Source of the DNA: Poseidonibacter ostreae
GTDB taxonomy: Bacteria; Campylobacterota; Campylobacteria; Campylobacterales; Arcobacteraceae
Length of the DNA stretch: 64,000 nucleotides
Direction: 5' to 3'
NCBI RefSeq assembly: GCF_009208075.1
Contig: NZ_WFKJ01000008.1
Coordinates: forward strand, 16,885 to 80,884
How positions within the stretch are numbered: position 1 is the first letter of the stretch; each line of letters begins with the position of its first letter. Shown piece after piece: positions 35,017 to 43,317 of this stretch. The notes beneath the pieces are model-generated. The model did no database searches. It had not been told where the DNA came from and saw nothing but the letters and a program-made list of their open reading frames with translations. The position numbers were made by a program, and so were the translations under genes.

Positions 35017-36386
35017 GTACAAAACATCCACAAAATGCAAAAGAGTTTGTAGCAGATGATGAGAGAATGCATTGGCATGACCAAGCTTTATGGTTTGTTA
35101 GAGAAAAAAGAGATATAGCAAGTAAAACAATTCCTGAATGGGAACAATTAAGAGAGTTTGCAAATAGAATTAAATCTCATACTATGGCAAATTTAGATAC
35201 ATATCTTTTAGAATTTGAAAAAAATGCAAATGCCAAAGGTATCACTGTTCATTATGCAGCAGATGCTAAAGAGCATAATGAAATAGCTTATAAACTTTTA
35301 AAAGAAAAAAATGTAAAAAAACTAGTTAAATCAAAATCTATGTTAACAGAAGAGTGTCATTTAAATCCTTTTTTAGAAGATAGAGGTATTGAAGTAATTG
35401 ATACAGATTTAGGTGAAAGAATTGTTCAATTAAGAAATGAACCCCCATCTCATATTGTACTTCCTGCAATTCATCTTAAAAAAATGGATGTTTCGGATAC
35501 TTTTGTAAAACACTTAGGAACAGAACCTGGAAATGATGATCCAACTTATCTTACACGTGCTGCACGTGCTAGTTTAAGAGAAGATTTTTTAACAGCAGAA
35601 GCTGGAATGACGGGAGTAAACTTTGCAATTGCCGAAACTGGAGGAGTTGTTGTTTGTACAAATGAAGGAAATGCAGATATGGGAGCTTCTGTTCCTAAAC
35701 TTCATATAGCTTCAATGGGAATTGAGAAAGTAATTCCAAGATTAAAAGACTTATCTGTATTTACAAGACTATTAGCAAGATCAGCTACAGGTCAACCAAT
35801 TACATCTTATACTTCACATTTTCATGCACCAATTGAAGGTGGAGAAATGCATATTATTATTGTTGATAATAAAAGAAGTGAATTTTTATCATCTCCTAAA
35901 TACAAAAAGGCATTAAATTGTATTAGATGTGGAGCTTGTATGAATACATGTCCTGTTTATAGAAGATCAGGAGGTCATTCGTATGAATATGTAATTCCAG
36001 GACCAATTGGTTCTATTTTAGGATCCGTTAAAGAGCCTGAAAAACACAATACTTTACCATTTGCTTGTACTTTATGTGGTTCTTGTACAAATGTATGTCC
36101 TGTAAAAATCGATTTAGATTCACAATTATATGCAAGAAGACAAGATTTAAGTGAATTAAATTTAATTGATTCAAAAAAGAAAATGGCTATGAAAGTAACT
36201 GCATGGTTAATGACTAAACCAAAACTATTTGATTTTGCAGGAAAAATGGCTAGAAAAATTGTTCCTAAACTTCCTGATTCTATTGTTTATAACAAAGCAA
36301 ATGCATGGGGAAAACAAAGAGATATGCCAAAAATGGCAGAGAAAAGTTTTAAAGAAATGTTTGAACAAGGAGACTTAGATGACTAG
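35013..36386 (+). CDS. lutB: L-lactate oxidation Fe-S protein LutB
   Basis: Second Lut subunit, 457 residues: an N-terminal LUD-type domain (ETGGVVVCTNEGNAD near 208-222) followed by two [4Fe-4S] ferredoxin motifs, CIRCGACMNTCPVY near 304-317 and CTLCGSCTNVCPVKID near 354-369, then a basic C-terminal helix region. Overlaps both neighbours (4 and 8 bases), so the three subunits are translated in concert. Confidence 0.93.
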   Translation: MSTKHPQNAKEFVADDERMHWHDQALWFVREKRDIASKTIPEWEQLREFANRIKSHTMANLDTYLLEFEKNANAKGITVHYAADAKEHNEIAYKLLKEKNVKKLVKSKSMLTEECHLNPFLEDRGIEVIDTDLGERIVQLRNEPPSHIVLPAIHLKKMDVSDTFVKHLGTEPGNDDPTYLTRAARASLREDFLTAEAGMTGVNFAIAETGGVVVCTNEGNADMGASVPKLHIASMGIEKVIPRLKDLSVFTRLLARSATGQPITSYTSHFHAPIEGGEMHIIIVDNKRSEFLSSPKYKKALNCIRCGACMNTCPVYRRSGGHSYEYVIPGPIGSILGSVKEPEKHNTLPFACTLCGSCTNVCPVKIDLDSQLYARRQDLSELNLIDSKKKMAMKVTAWLMTKPKLFDFAGKMARKIVPKLPDSIVYNKANAWGKQRDMPKMAEKSFKEMFEQGDLDD

Positions 36387-36966
36387 TAAAGAAAAAATAT
36401 TAGAAAACATCAAGAAAAATAATGCAGTTGTAGATGTAGAACTTCCTTCTTATGAAAACTTTGGGATTACTTACGAAGATAAATTCGAGAAATTCGCAAC
36501 AATGATTGAAAGTGTTGGAGGGAAAGCTCTAAGAATTGATAAAAAAGATTTAGATAAAACTATTAATGAATTATATAAAGATGAAAAAATAATTGCTTCT
36601 AATGTAGATGGTTTTACTTTAGGTAATTTAGATTCAAATGAAGAAGAAGATCCATATAATTTAAAAGATATTGATTTAGCAGTTGTAAAAGGTAATTTTG
36701 CAGTTGCAGAAAATGGCGCTATCTGGATGAAAAATGAAGAGAATAGACATAGGTCTTTATATTTTATTGCACAAAATATTGTAATTGTAATTGATGAAAA
36801 AGAAATTATTTCAAATATGCATGAAGCATATGAAAAAATAAATTTTGAAAATAGTGGCTATGGAGTGTTTATATCAGGACCTTCAAAAACAGCTGATATT
36901 GAGCAATCACTTGTAATTGGTGCTCATGGTCCAAAATCTGGTTATGTAATTTTTACAAAATCTTGA
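36379..36966 (+). CDS. lutC: L-lactate oxidation protein LutC (LUD domain)
   Basis: Third Lut subunit, 195 residues, one LUD domain: VKGNFAVAENGAIW near 107-120 and FISGPSKTADIEQSLVIGAH near 167-186, ending with the conserved GPKSG. No Fe-S cysteines, as expected. Followed after 25 bases by a sensor kinase, suggesting one transcript. Confidence 0.92.
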   Translation: MTSKEKILENIKKNNAVVDVELPSYENFGITYEDKFEKFATMIESVGGKALRIDKKDLDKTINELYKDEKIIASNVDGFTLGNLDSNEEEDPYNLKDIDLAVVKGNFAVAENGAIWMKNEENRHRSLYFIAQNIVIVIDEKEIISNMHEAYEKINFENSGYGVFISGPSKTADIEQSLVIGAHGPKSGYVIFTKS

Positions 36967-36991
36967 TATAATAGCTAAATAGAGGACTTAA

Positions 36992-39184
36992 ATGAAAAAA
37001 ATAATACTATTTAGCTTACTTTTTATCACCTTTCTTTTTGCAAATAAACCTAAAGAGGTCTTATTACTTCATTCATATCATAAAGGATATATTTGGAGTG
37101 ATGACATCTCTAAAACTATTGAGAAAGAATTAAAAAATTTTGAAGATATTGAACTAACAACTGTTTATATGGATACTAAAAGAGTTGCAGACCCAATATA
37201 TCTAGATCAGTTAGCGAAACTTTATAAACAACAATTCCAAAAAAGAAATTTTGACTTAATAATTGCAAGTGATAATAATGCTTTTGATTTTGCTATAAAC
37301 TACCATACTTATCTTTTTGAAGACCTACCTGTACTTTTTTGTGGTATAAATAATTTTGATAAAGCTTTTTTAGAACAAAATTATATGAAAAAATATATGA
37401 CAGGAGTTGTAGAACAAGTTGATTTAGAAAAAAACTTCGAACTAATAAAAGATTTACATCCAAACTTAAAAAAACTACTTATTATAAATGACACCTCTAA
37501 AACAGGTTATGCTGTAAAAAGGGATTTAAGACCAATAATTAAAAAATATGAAAAAGATTTTGAAATAGAGTATATTGATAACTTAGAGATTGATAGAATT
37601 ACTAAAAAAGTCTCAAATTTAGATGAAAATAGTGCTGTTTTATTTGTACTTCTTTTTAAAGATACTACTGGAAAATATTTCACATATAAACAGAGTTTCA
37701 AACAAATAAGAAAATCAAGTACTTCTCCAATTTACGGGCTTTGGGATTTTTATCTTAATTATGGAATTGTAGGTGGACTTTTAACTTCTGCAATTGGTCA
37801 AGGGGAAGCTGTTTCAAAGATGGCTATTGAAGTGCTAAATGGCAAAAAAATATCTGAAATTCCTATCTTAGAAAAATCTCCTAATGAGTATATTTTTGAT
37901 TACAATGAACTACAAAGATTTAATCTAGATGTTTCTAAATATCTTAATGATTATACTATTATAAATGAACCTAGTTCTCAGTACAAAGAAGTTACAAAAT
38001 TCCTTATACTTGCAATACTTATAATTTTAATTTTAAGTATTATAGTAGTAACTTTAAGAGCAAATATTCAAAGAAGATTAAAAGTTGAATTAGCTTTATC
38101 TAATAGGTTAGAATTTGATAAAGTTTTACTAGATACTATACCAAATCCCATATATTACAAAAATATTGAAGGAAAGTTTTTAGGATGTAATTTAGGTTTT
38201 GCAAACTTAGTAAATGAAAATAGAGATCAAATTATTGGGAAAACTGCCTTTGATTTTTTTACAAATGAAGTTGCATCAAAAAATACAACAATTGATAAAG
38301 AACTATTAAAAACTTTTTCAACATCAACATCAGAATTTACTTTTTATACTCCATCAAATCAAATGAAACATATTATTTTAAACAAAGCCGTTTATAAAAA
38401 TATTGACGGAACTGTTGGGGGTATTGTTTGTATTATGGATGATATTAGTGAGCGTGTTCAACAAAAACAATTTCTAATTCAACAAAGTAAATTAGCAGAA
38501 ATGGGTGATATGATTGCAGCAATTGCTCATCAATGGAATGAGCCTTTAGTTGAATTATCAGCTCTTGTACAAGATATTCAAACATCATATATACTAAATG
38601 AATTAAAAGATATTGAGGTTAATGACTTTGTAAAAGACTCTATGGTTCAGATAAAATATATGTCTAGAACACTAAATGATTTTAGAAACTTTTTAAAACC
38701 ATCAACTAAGAAAAAACTATTCTCAATTTCAAAATCATTAAGTGAAATTAATGAAATTATTGGAAAACAGGTATTTTATTCTAATATAAAAATGAATTTT
38801 AACTATAAAAATGAAAATGAAGAACTGTTAATTTATGGTTATGAAAACGAATTTAAACAGGTTTTATTAAACCTAATTAATAATGCAAAAAATAAAATTA
38901 TTGAAAAGCAATTAGTAGATAATAAAAAAGGAACAATTGATATTAATATTCAAAGATGTGTAAACTTTAACACAATTGAAATTATAGACGATGCAGGAAA
39001 AATAGATGAAAAGATTATCCACTCTATTTTTCAGCCATACTTTACAACTAAAAATGATGGAACAGGATTAGGTCTTTATATGGCAAAAGTAATTATTGAA
39101 GATAAAATGAGAGGAACAATAACTGTTCGAAATGAAGAAGAAAAGGTAATCTTTTCAATAAAACTACCTCATAAAAAGGTTTAA
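36992..39184 (+). CDS. Sensor histidine kinase with an ABC-binding-protein-like periplasmic domain and PAS
   Basis: A 730-residue kinase. Signal-anchor (about 1-17), a 310-residue periplasmic domain resembling ABC_sub_bind proteins (VLLLHSYHKGYIWSDD near 23-38; FDLIIASDNNAFDFA; LYGLWDFYLNYGIVGGLL), TM about 333-355, PAS about 370-490, H-box with H513 in IAHQWNEPLVEL, and HATPase with NLINNAKNKI and GTGLGLYM. The H-box reads HQWNEP where this phylum usually has HQWRQP. Placed between lutABC and the TRAP genes, it is the likely lactate or related acid sensor (inference). Confidence 0.9.
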   Translation: MKKIILFSLLFITFLFANKPKEVLLLHSYHKGYIWSDDISKTIEKELKNFEDIELTTVYMDTKRVADPIYLDQLAKLYKQQFQKRNFDLIIASDNNAFDFAINYHTYLFEDLPVLFCGINNFDKAFLEQNYMKKYMTGVVEQVDLEKNFELIKDLHPNLKKLLIINDTSKTGYAVKRDLRPIIKKYEKDFEIEYIDNLEIDRITKKVSNLDENSAVLFVLLFKDTTGKYFTYKQSFKQIRKSSTSPIYGLWDFYLNYGIVGGLLTSAIGQGEAVSKMAIEVLNGKKISEIPILEKSPNEYIFDYNELQRFNLDVSKYLNDYTIINEPSSQYKEVTKFLILAILIILILSIIVVTLRANIQRRLKVELALSNRLEFDKVLLDTIPNPIYYKNIEGKFLGCNLGFANLVNENRDQIIGKTAFDFFTNEVASKNTTIDKELLKTFSTSTSEFTFYTPSNQMKHIILNKAVYKNIDGTVGGIVCIMDDISERVQQKQFLIQQSKLAEMGDMIAAIAHQWNEPLVELSALVQDIQTSYILNELKDIEVNDFVKDSMVQIKYMSRTLNDFRNFLKPSTKKKLFSISKSLSEINEIIGKQVFYSNIKMNFNYKNENEELLIYGYENEFKQVLLNLINNAKNKIIEKQLVDNKKGTIDINIQRCVNFNTIEIIDDAGKIDEKIIHSIFQPYFTTKNDGTGLGLYMAKVIIEDKMRGTITVRNEEEKVIFSIKLPHKKV

Positions 39185-39185
39185 C

Positions 39186-39830
39186 ATGAATATTCTACTT
39201 TTAGAAGATAATAAAAAACTAAATGAAACTATTACAAAAAGATTAAAAATAAAAGGTTATAAAGTTGAATCATGTATAGATGGATCAGATGCAATTGAAA
39301 AAATTGGTGATGGTTTTTCTTGTTTTGTTTTGGATATAAATGTTCCAAATATTGATGGAATTAAAGTATTGAAAAAAATTAGAGAATATTATAGGGAGAT
39401 ACCTGTAATTATTATTTCTGCAAGTGTTGAACTTGATGATATTAAACAATCCTATGATTTTGGCTGTAATGACTACTTAAAAAAACCATTTTTTATAGAT
39501 GAGTTAGAAATAAAAATAGAAAAATTGTGCAAAATACAAGATGATTTAATTCATTTTGATAAAGATTGCCACTTTGATTATAAATCATCTTTACTTGTAA
39601 TAAATAAAAAAGAGCAAAGACTTACTAAAAAAGAAAGACTACTTATGAATCTCTTTTTAACTAAAAGAAATCAAGTTTTATCATATGAAGCAATTGAAAA
39701 TTACGTTTGGGAAGGAAAGTTTGCTTCTTTAGAATCAATAAGAAGTTTAATACGACGCCTAAGAAAGGTACTTGTACACGATTATATTCAAACTGTAGTA
39801 GATACTGGGTATATATTCAAAACAAAGTAA
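39186..39830 (+). CDS. OmpR-type response regulator of the lactate locus
   Basis: Receiver (acidic LLLEDN; D50 in FVLDINVPN; KKPF lysine near 98) plus winged-helix domain (SIRSLIRRLRKVL; VVDTGYIFKTK at the end), 214 residues. It starts one base after the kinase stop. A perfect palindrome follows the gene and precedes the TRAP binding-protein gene, a candidate binding site. Confidence 0.9.
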   Translation: MNILLLEDNKKLNETITKRLKIKGYKVESCIDGSDAIEKIGDGFSCFVLDINVPNIDGIKVLKKIREYYREIPVIIISASVELDDIKQSYDFGCNDYLKKPFFIDELEIKIEKLCKIQDDLIHFDKDCHFDYKSSLLVINKKEQRLTKKERLLMNLFLTKRNQVLSYEAIENYVWEGKFASLESIRSLIRRLRKVLVHDYIQTVVDTGYIFKTK

Positions 39831-39837
39831 ATTTTAT

Positions 39838-39864
39838 ATAATATGATATAAAATATCATATTAT
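39838..39864. promoter_or_regulatory. Perfect 12-bp palindrome upstream of dctP
   Basis: Arms 39838-39849 (ATAATATGATAT) and 39853-39864 with an AAA centre, in the 81-base gap between the regulator and the TRAP binding-protein gene. AT-only composition makes a weak terminator, so an operator is at least as likely. Confidence 0.5.
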
Positions 39865-39911
39865 TATCATTTCGTATCGTTAGAATTGATAATAACAAAT
39901 CTAAGGAGAAA

Positions 39912-40988
39912 ATGATGATGTTAAAAACAACGACTAAATTACTTGTTGCTTCAGCTTTAATTGCAGGATTAAGTACAGCTTCAATGGCAAAAGACAAAGT
40001 TTATAAATGGAAACTAGCTACAACTTGGGGATCAACTCTAAGTCCATTCTTTGATGCACCAACAAATATGGCTAAAATGGTTGAAGAAATGTCTAATGGA
40101 CAACTAAAAATTAGAGTTGACGCTTCAAATAAACATAAAGCACCATTTGGAGTTTTAGATATGGTTAAGGGTGGTCAGTATGACATGGGTCATAGTGCAT
40201 CTTATTACTGGAAAGGTAAAGATATTAATACTCTACCATTTAGTACAATGCCATTTGGTATGACTACTCCTGAGCAATATTCTTGGTTCTATCACGGTGG
40301 TGGAATGCAACTTATGGAAAAAGTTTATAAAAAGCATAAAGTTCTATCATTTCCTGGTGGAAGTAGTGGAAGTCAAATGGGTGGATGGTTTAGAGAAGAA
40401 ATCAAAACTCTTGATGATTTAAAAGGTCTTAAAATGAGAATTCCAGGATTTGCTGGTGAAATTATGGCAAAACTAGGTCTTACAGTTACTAATATTCCAT
40501 CAGGAGAGTTATATACTTCACTTGAAAGAGGAACTGTTGATGCACTAGAATGGGTTGGACCTGGTATGGATATTAAAATGGGATTTCATAAAATTGCATC
40601 AAACTATTATACAGGATGGCATGAACCTGGATTAGATTTACAATTTTTAGTAAATGAAAGAAAATTCAAAAAATTACCAAAAAACTTACAACAAATTTTA
40701 ATAACAGCTATGAGAGTAAGTGCTTATGATATGTATATTCAAAATTATCACATGAGTTCTGAAGCATGGGCTAAAATGGAAAAAGAATATCCAAATATTC
40801 AAGTTAAAACTTTCCCTAAACCTGTAATGGATGCTATGAAAGAAGCAAATACAGAACTTAGAAAAGAGATTGTAAAAGGTAAACCTTTATTAAAAGAGAT
40901 TTTAGACTCTCAAGAAGCTTACCAAAAGAAAGTTAGAAAATGGACTGAAATGTCTGATTACTTATACTTAAAAGACAACTTAAAATAG
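39912..40988 (+). CDS. dctP: TRAP transporter solute-binding protein DctP, lactate-type
   Basis: Periplasmic receptor for uptake of an organic acid, 358 residues with a signal peptide (about 1-26, ending TASMA). Conserved blocks: TTWGSTLSPFFDAPTNMA, GQYDMGHSASYYWKG, FYHGGGMQLM, RIPGFAGEIMAKLG, LEWVGPGMDIKMGFHKI. The start is one of three consecutive ATG codons; the second (39915) has the best spacing from AAGGAG. The binding-site pattern resembles 2-oxo/2-hydroxy acid binders, and flanking lactate genes suggest lactate. Separated from dctQ by a strong hairpin. Paralogue of the orphan at 22651. Confidence 0.92.
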   Translation: MMMLKTTTKLLVASALIAGLSTASMAKDKVYKWKLATTWGSTLSPFFDAPTNMAKMVEEMSNGQLKIRVDASNKHKAPFGVLDMVKGGQYDMGHSASYYWKGKDINTLPFSTMPFGMTTPEQYSWFYHGGGMQLMEKVYKKHKVLSFPGGSSGSQMGGWFREEIKTLDDLKGLKMRIPGFAGEIMAKLGLTVTNIPSGELYTSLERGTVDALEWVGPGMDIKMGFHKIASNYYTGWHEPGLDLQFLVNERKFKKLPKNLQQILITAMRVSAYDMYIQNYHMSSEAWAKMEKEYPNIQVKTFPKPVMDAMKEANTELRKEIVKGKPLLKEILDSQEAYQKKVRKWTEMSDYLYLKDNLK

Positions 40989-41006
40989 TTATAATACAAC
41001 GACGAA

Positions 41007-41037
41007 ATTTCAACCCTTTTATTACAAGGGTTGAAAT
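41007..41037 (+). terminator. Strong intra-operon hairpin between dctP and dctQ
   Basis: Perfect 12-bp stem (ATTTCAACCCTT at 41007-41018 with 41026-41037), 7-base loop. Such hairpins after a binding-protein gene usually stop most transcripts or protect the upstream message, giving excess receptor over membrane subunits. Confidence 0.75.
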
Positions 41038-41127
41038 ACTTATCTTAGACAAAAGAATAAGTGTTATAAATATATATTATATATTTATATTTATTCGACT
41101 TATTAATAATTTCAAAAGGATTTTGTA

Positions 41128-41718
41128 ATGTTAAAACTAGAAAAAGGTTTTGATAAATTTGCCAATTTTATAGGATATATTACTGCTATTGTAATGGTAC
41201 TTATGATACTAAATGTATTTTATGACGTTGTTATGAGATATTTCTTTAGATCAGGAAGTATTGCTATGCAAGAGATGGAATGGCATTTATTTTCTGTAAT
41301 TATTCTTTTAGGTATTTCATATACGCTTAAAGAAGATGGTCATGTTAGAGTGGATTTAATCTATGATACATTAAAAGATAAGAAAAAAGCAATGATCAAC
41401 ATGATTGGTGTTGTACTTTTTATTTTACCAATTTCACTATTAATTGGCTTTGGTTCAATTGATTATGTAATTGAAGCATATCAATCAGGTGAACAAAGTG
41501 GAGATCCAGGAGGGCTTACAAATAGATGGTTAGTTAAATCACTAATTCCTATTTCATTTTTCTTACTTATTATTACATCAATTGGTTTTTTCATAAAAAA
41601 CTTAAATGTATATAGAGGCTTACATCCAGTAGCACCTCATATGGTAAAAGGCGAGATTGATACTATTGTAAATGACGTACACAAATCTGAAGATAATTTA
41701 CATAAAGGAGATAAATAA
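41128..41718 (+). CDS. dctQ: TRAP transporter small membrane subunit DctQ
   Basis: A 196-residue protein with four predicted helices (about 17-38, 49-72, 92-112, 138-160), and the DctQ family motifs VVMRYFFRSGSIAMQEMEWHLF and DGHVRVDLIYD. AAGGA lies seven bases before the ATG. Its stop shares a base with the dctM start (TAATG). Confidence 0.92.
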   Translation: MLKLEKGFDKFANFIGYITAIVMVLMILNVFYDVVMRYFFRSGSIAMQEMEWHLFSVIILLGISYTLKEDGHVRVDLIYDTLKDKKKAMINMIGVVLFILPISLLIGFGSIDYVIEAYQSGEQSGDPGGLTNRWLVKSLIPISFFLLIITSIGFFIKNLNVYRGLHPVAPHMVKGEIDTIVNDVHKSEDNLHKGDK

Positions 41719-43085
41719 TGGTAGGAATTATAATGTTTTTTGCTGCACTAATAATGCTACTATTTGGTTTCCCTGTAGCATTTACTTTTGCAGCTGTTTC
41801 TGTTTTATTTGGAATAATAGCTGGAATTATAGAAATTGGTTTTGAAGATGGAATTGATGTTGCTTTAATAGATGGTTTTGAAGAGGGTCTATTAATGTTC
41901 GACTTTATGCCATTTAGAATTATGTCTATTATGCAAAATACTATTTTAATGGCAGTTCCTATGTTTATTTTTATGGGTATTGTTTTACAAAAAACTGGAC
42001 TTGCTGAGAGACTTTTAGAATCTATGGGATTCTTATTTGGTGAAATTAGAGGTGGAGTTGCAATTTCAACTGTTTTAGTTGGTGCTTTACTAGCAGCTTC
42101 AACTGGTGTTGTTGGTGCTTCTGTAGTTGCTATGGGTGTTATTTCACTTCCTGTTATGATGAAATATAAATATAATACTCCATTAGCTTGTGGTACTATT
42201 TGTGCCTCAGGAACATTAGGACAAATAATTCCTCCTTCAATTGTTTTAATTATCTTAGGTGATGTATTCCAAGTTCCAGTAGGTGATTTATTTAAAGCAG
42301 CAATTGGACCAGGATTAGCACTTGTTGGTGCATATATTTTATATATTGTAATTGTTTCATTTTTCAATAAAGACATGGCACCAGCAATTCCATCAGATCC
42401 ATCACGTGGTTCAAAAGGCAAACAAGTCGTTCGAGCTTTAATTGATATTATTCCGTCACTTACTCTAATTTTATTAGTTTTAGGGTCGATTTTTGCAGGT
42501 GTTGCAACACCAACTGAATCATCTGCTGTTGGATGTTTAGGAGCAATTGGATTAGCATTTGTTTATAAATCATTTTCAATTCAAATGGTAAAAGAAGCAT
42601 CATTAGAATCTGTTAAAATTACATCTATGGTATTTGGTATCTTAATTGGGGCAACTGCTTTTTCTATGGTATTTACATATACAGGTGGAGATGAAATTGT
42701 TGAGCACTTTATGATGAGTTTACCTGGTGATGAGAAATGGGGATTCATTATCTTTACAATGTTAGCAATTTTAGTATTAGGATTCTTTATTGACTTCGTT
42801 GAGATTTCATATATTATTGTTCCTATTTTAGTTCCAATTGCAATGAATTTAGATATCAATCCAGTATGGTTTGCTATTTTAATTGCAATGAACTTACAAA
42901 CGTCGTTCTTAACTCCACCATTTGGATTCTCCTTGTTCTATTTAAAAGGGGTTGTTCCAGCAACGGTTAGAACAATACAAATTTATAAAGGTGTATTACC
43001 ATTTATTGCTATTCAAATAGTAGTATTAATGTTAATTGCATTCTATCCAGAGTTCTTCGGTATTAATCCAAGTACTGCTGGGTAA
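41718..43085 (+). CDS. dctM: TRAP transporter large membrane subunit DctM
   Basis: Sodium-coupled transport channel of the TRAP system, 455 residues with about 11-12 helices. Family patterns include MLLFGFPVAFTFAAVSVLFG, GGVAISTVLVGALLAASTGV, ASGTLGQIIPPSIVLIILGD and the late LQTSFLTPPFGFSLFYLKG. With DctP and DctQ it forms the complete transporter of the lactate locus. Confidence 0.94.
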   Translation: MVGIIMFFAALIMLLFGFPVAFTFAAVSVLFGIIAGIIEIGFEDGIDVALIDGFEEGLLMFDFMPFRIMSIMQNTILMAVPMFIFMGIVLQKTGLAERLLESMGFLFGEIRGGVAISTVLVGALLAASTGVVGASVVAMGVISLPVMMKYKYNTPLACGTICASGTLGQIIPPSIVLIILGDVFQVPVGDLFKAAIGPGLALVGAYILYIVIVSFFNKDMAPAIPSDPSRGSKGKQVVRALIDIIPSLTLILLVLGSIFAGVATPTESSAVGCLGAIGLAFVYKSFSIQMVKEASLESVKITSMVFGILIGATAFSMVFTYTGGDEIVEHFMMSLPGDEKWGFIIFTMLAILVLGFFIDFVEISYIIVPILVPIAMNLDINPVWFAILIAMNLQTSFLTPPFGFSLFYLKGVVPATVRTIQIYKGVLPFIAIQIVVLMLIAFYPEFFGINPSTAG

Positions 43086-43093
43086 TATTTAAA

Positions 43094-43117
43094 AAGTAAA
43101 AGGTTTTCCTTTTACTT
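43094..43117 (+). terminator. Hairpin after dctM
   Basis: Ten perfect pairs (AAGTAAAAGG/CCTTTTACTT, TTTT loop), extended by ATATTT/AAATAT across a bulge. No U-run follows; likely a processing or partial termination signal before the small ORF. Confidence 0.55.
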
Positions 43118-43139
43118 AAATATTGAAGGGAATTATCCT

Positions 43140-43256
43140 ATGAATTTTTCAATAAGAAAACTACCTACAAATATCATATATAAAAGTAAAGATAGAATGT
43201 TTGCTTTTATATACGATCCTCAACAAAGAATATATACAGTACCTCGCTTAGAGTAA
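43140..43256 (+). CDS. Small ORF (38 aa) between dctM and the D-lactate dehydrogenase gene
   Basis: Not a recognised family. ATG at 43140 follows GAAGGGAA by about eight bases and opens 38 codons ending TAA at 43254. The product is basic and soluble (NFSIRKLPTNIIYKSKDR, then MFAFIYDPQQRIYTVPRLE), with a plausible two-strand hairpin and no membrane segment. It fills most of an otherwise empty 230-base gap inside the lactate block. Coding status is inferred from the ribosome-binding site and a protein-like second half. Confidence 0.45.
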   Translation: MNFSIRKLPTNIIYKSKDRMFAFIYDPQQRIYTVPRLE

Positions 43257-43317
43257 TAACTATCCTTTTAAAAAGAAAATAAATACATAATAAATAATGA
43301 AAACAAAAGGATTCAAA

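Noticed and set aside
41663..42421. Long minus-strand open frame (252 codons) opposite dctQ/dctM
   Set aside because: Pure antisense shadow of a clear membrane-protein gene; composition is Pro/Thr/Ile-rich without any family pattern and no ribosome-binding site is evident.
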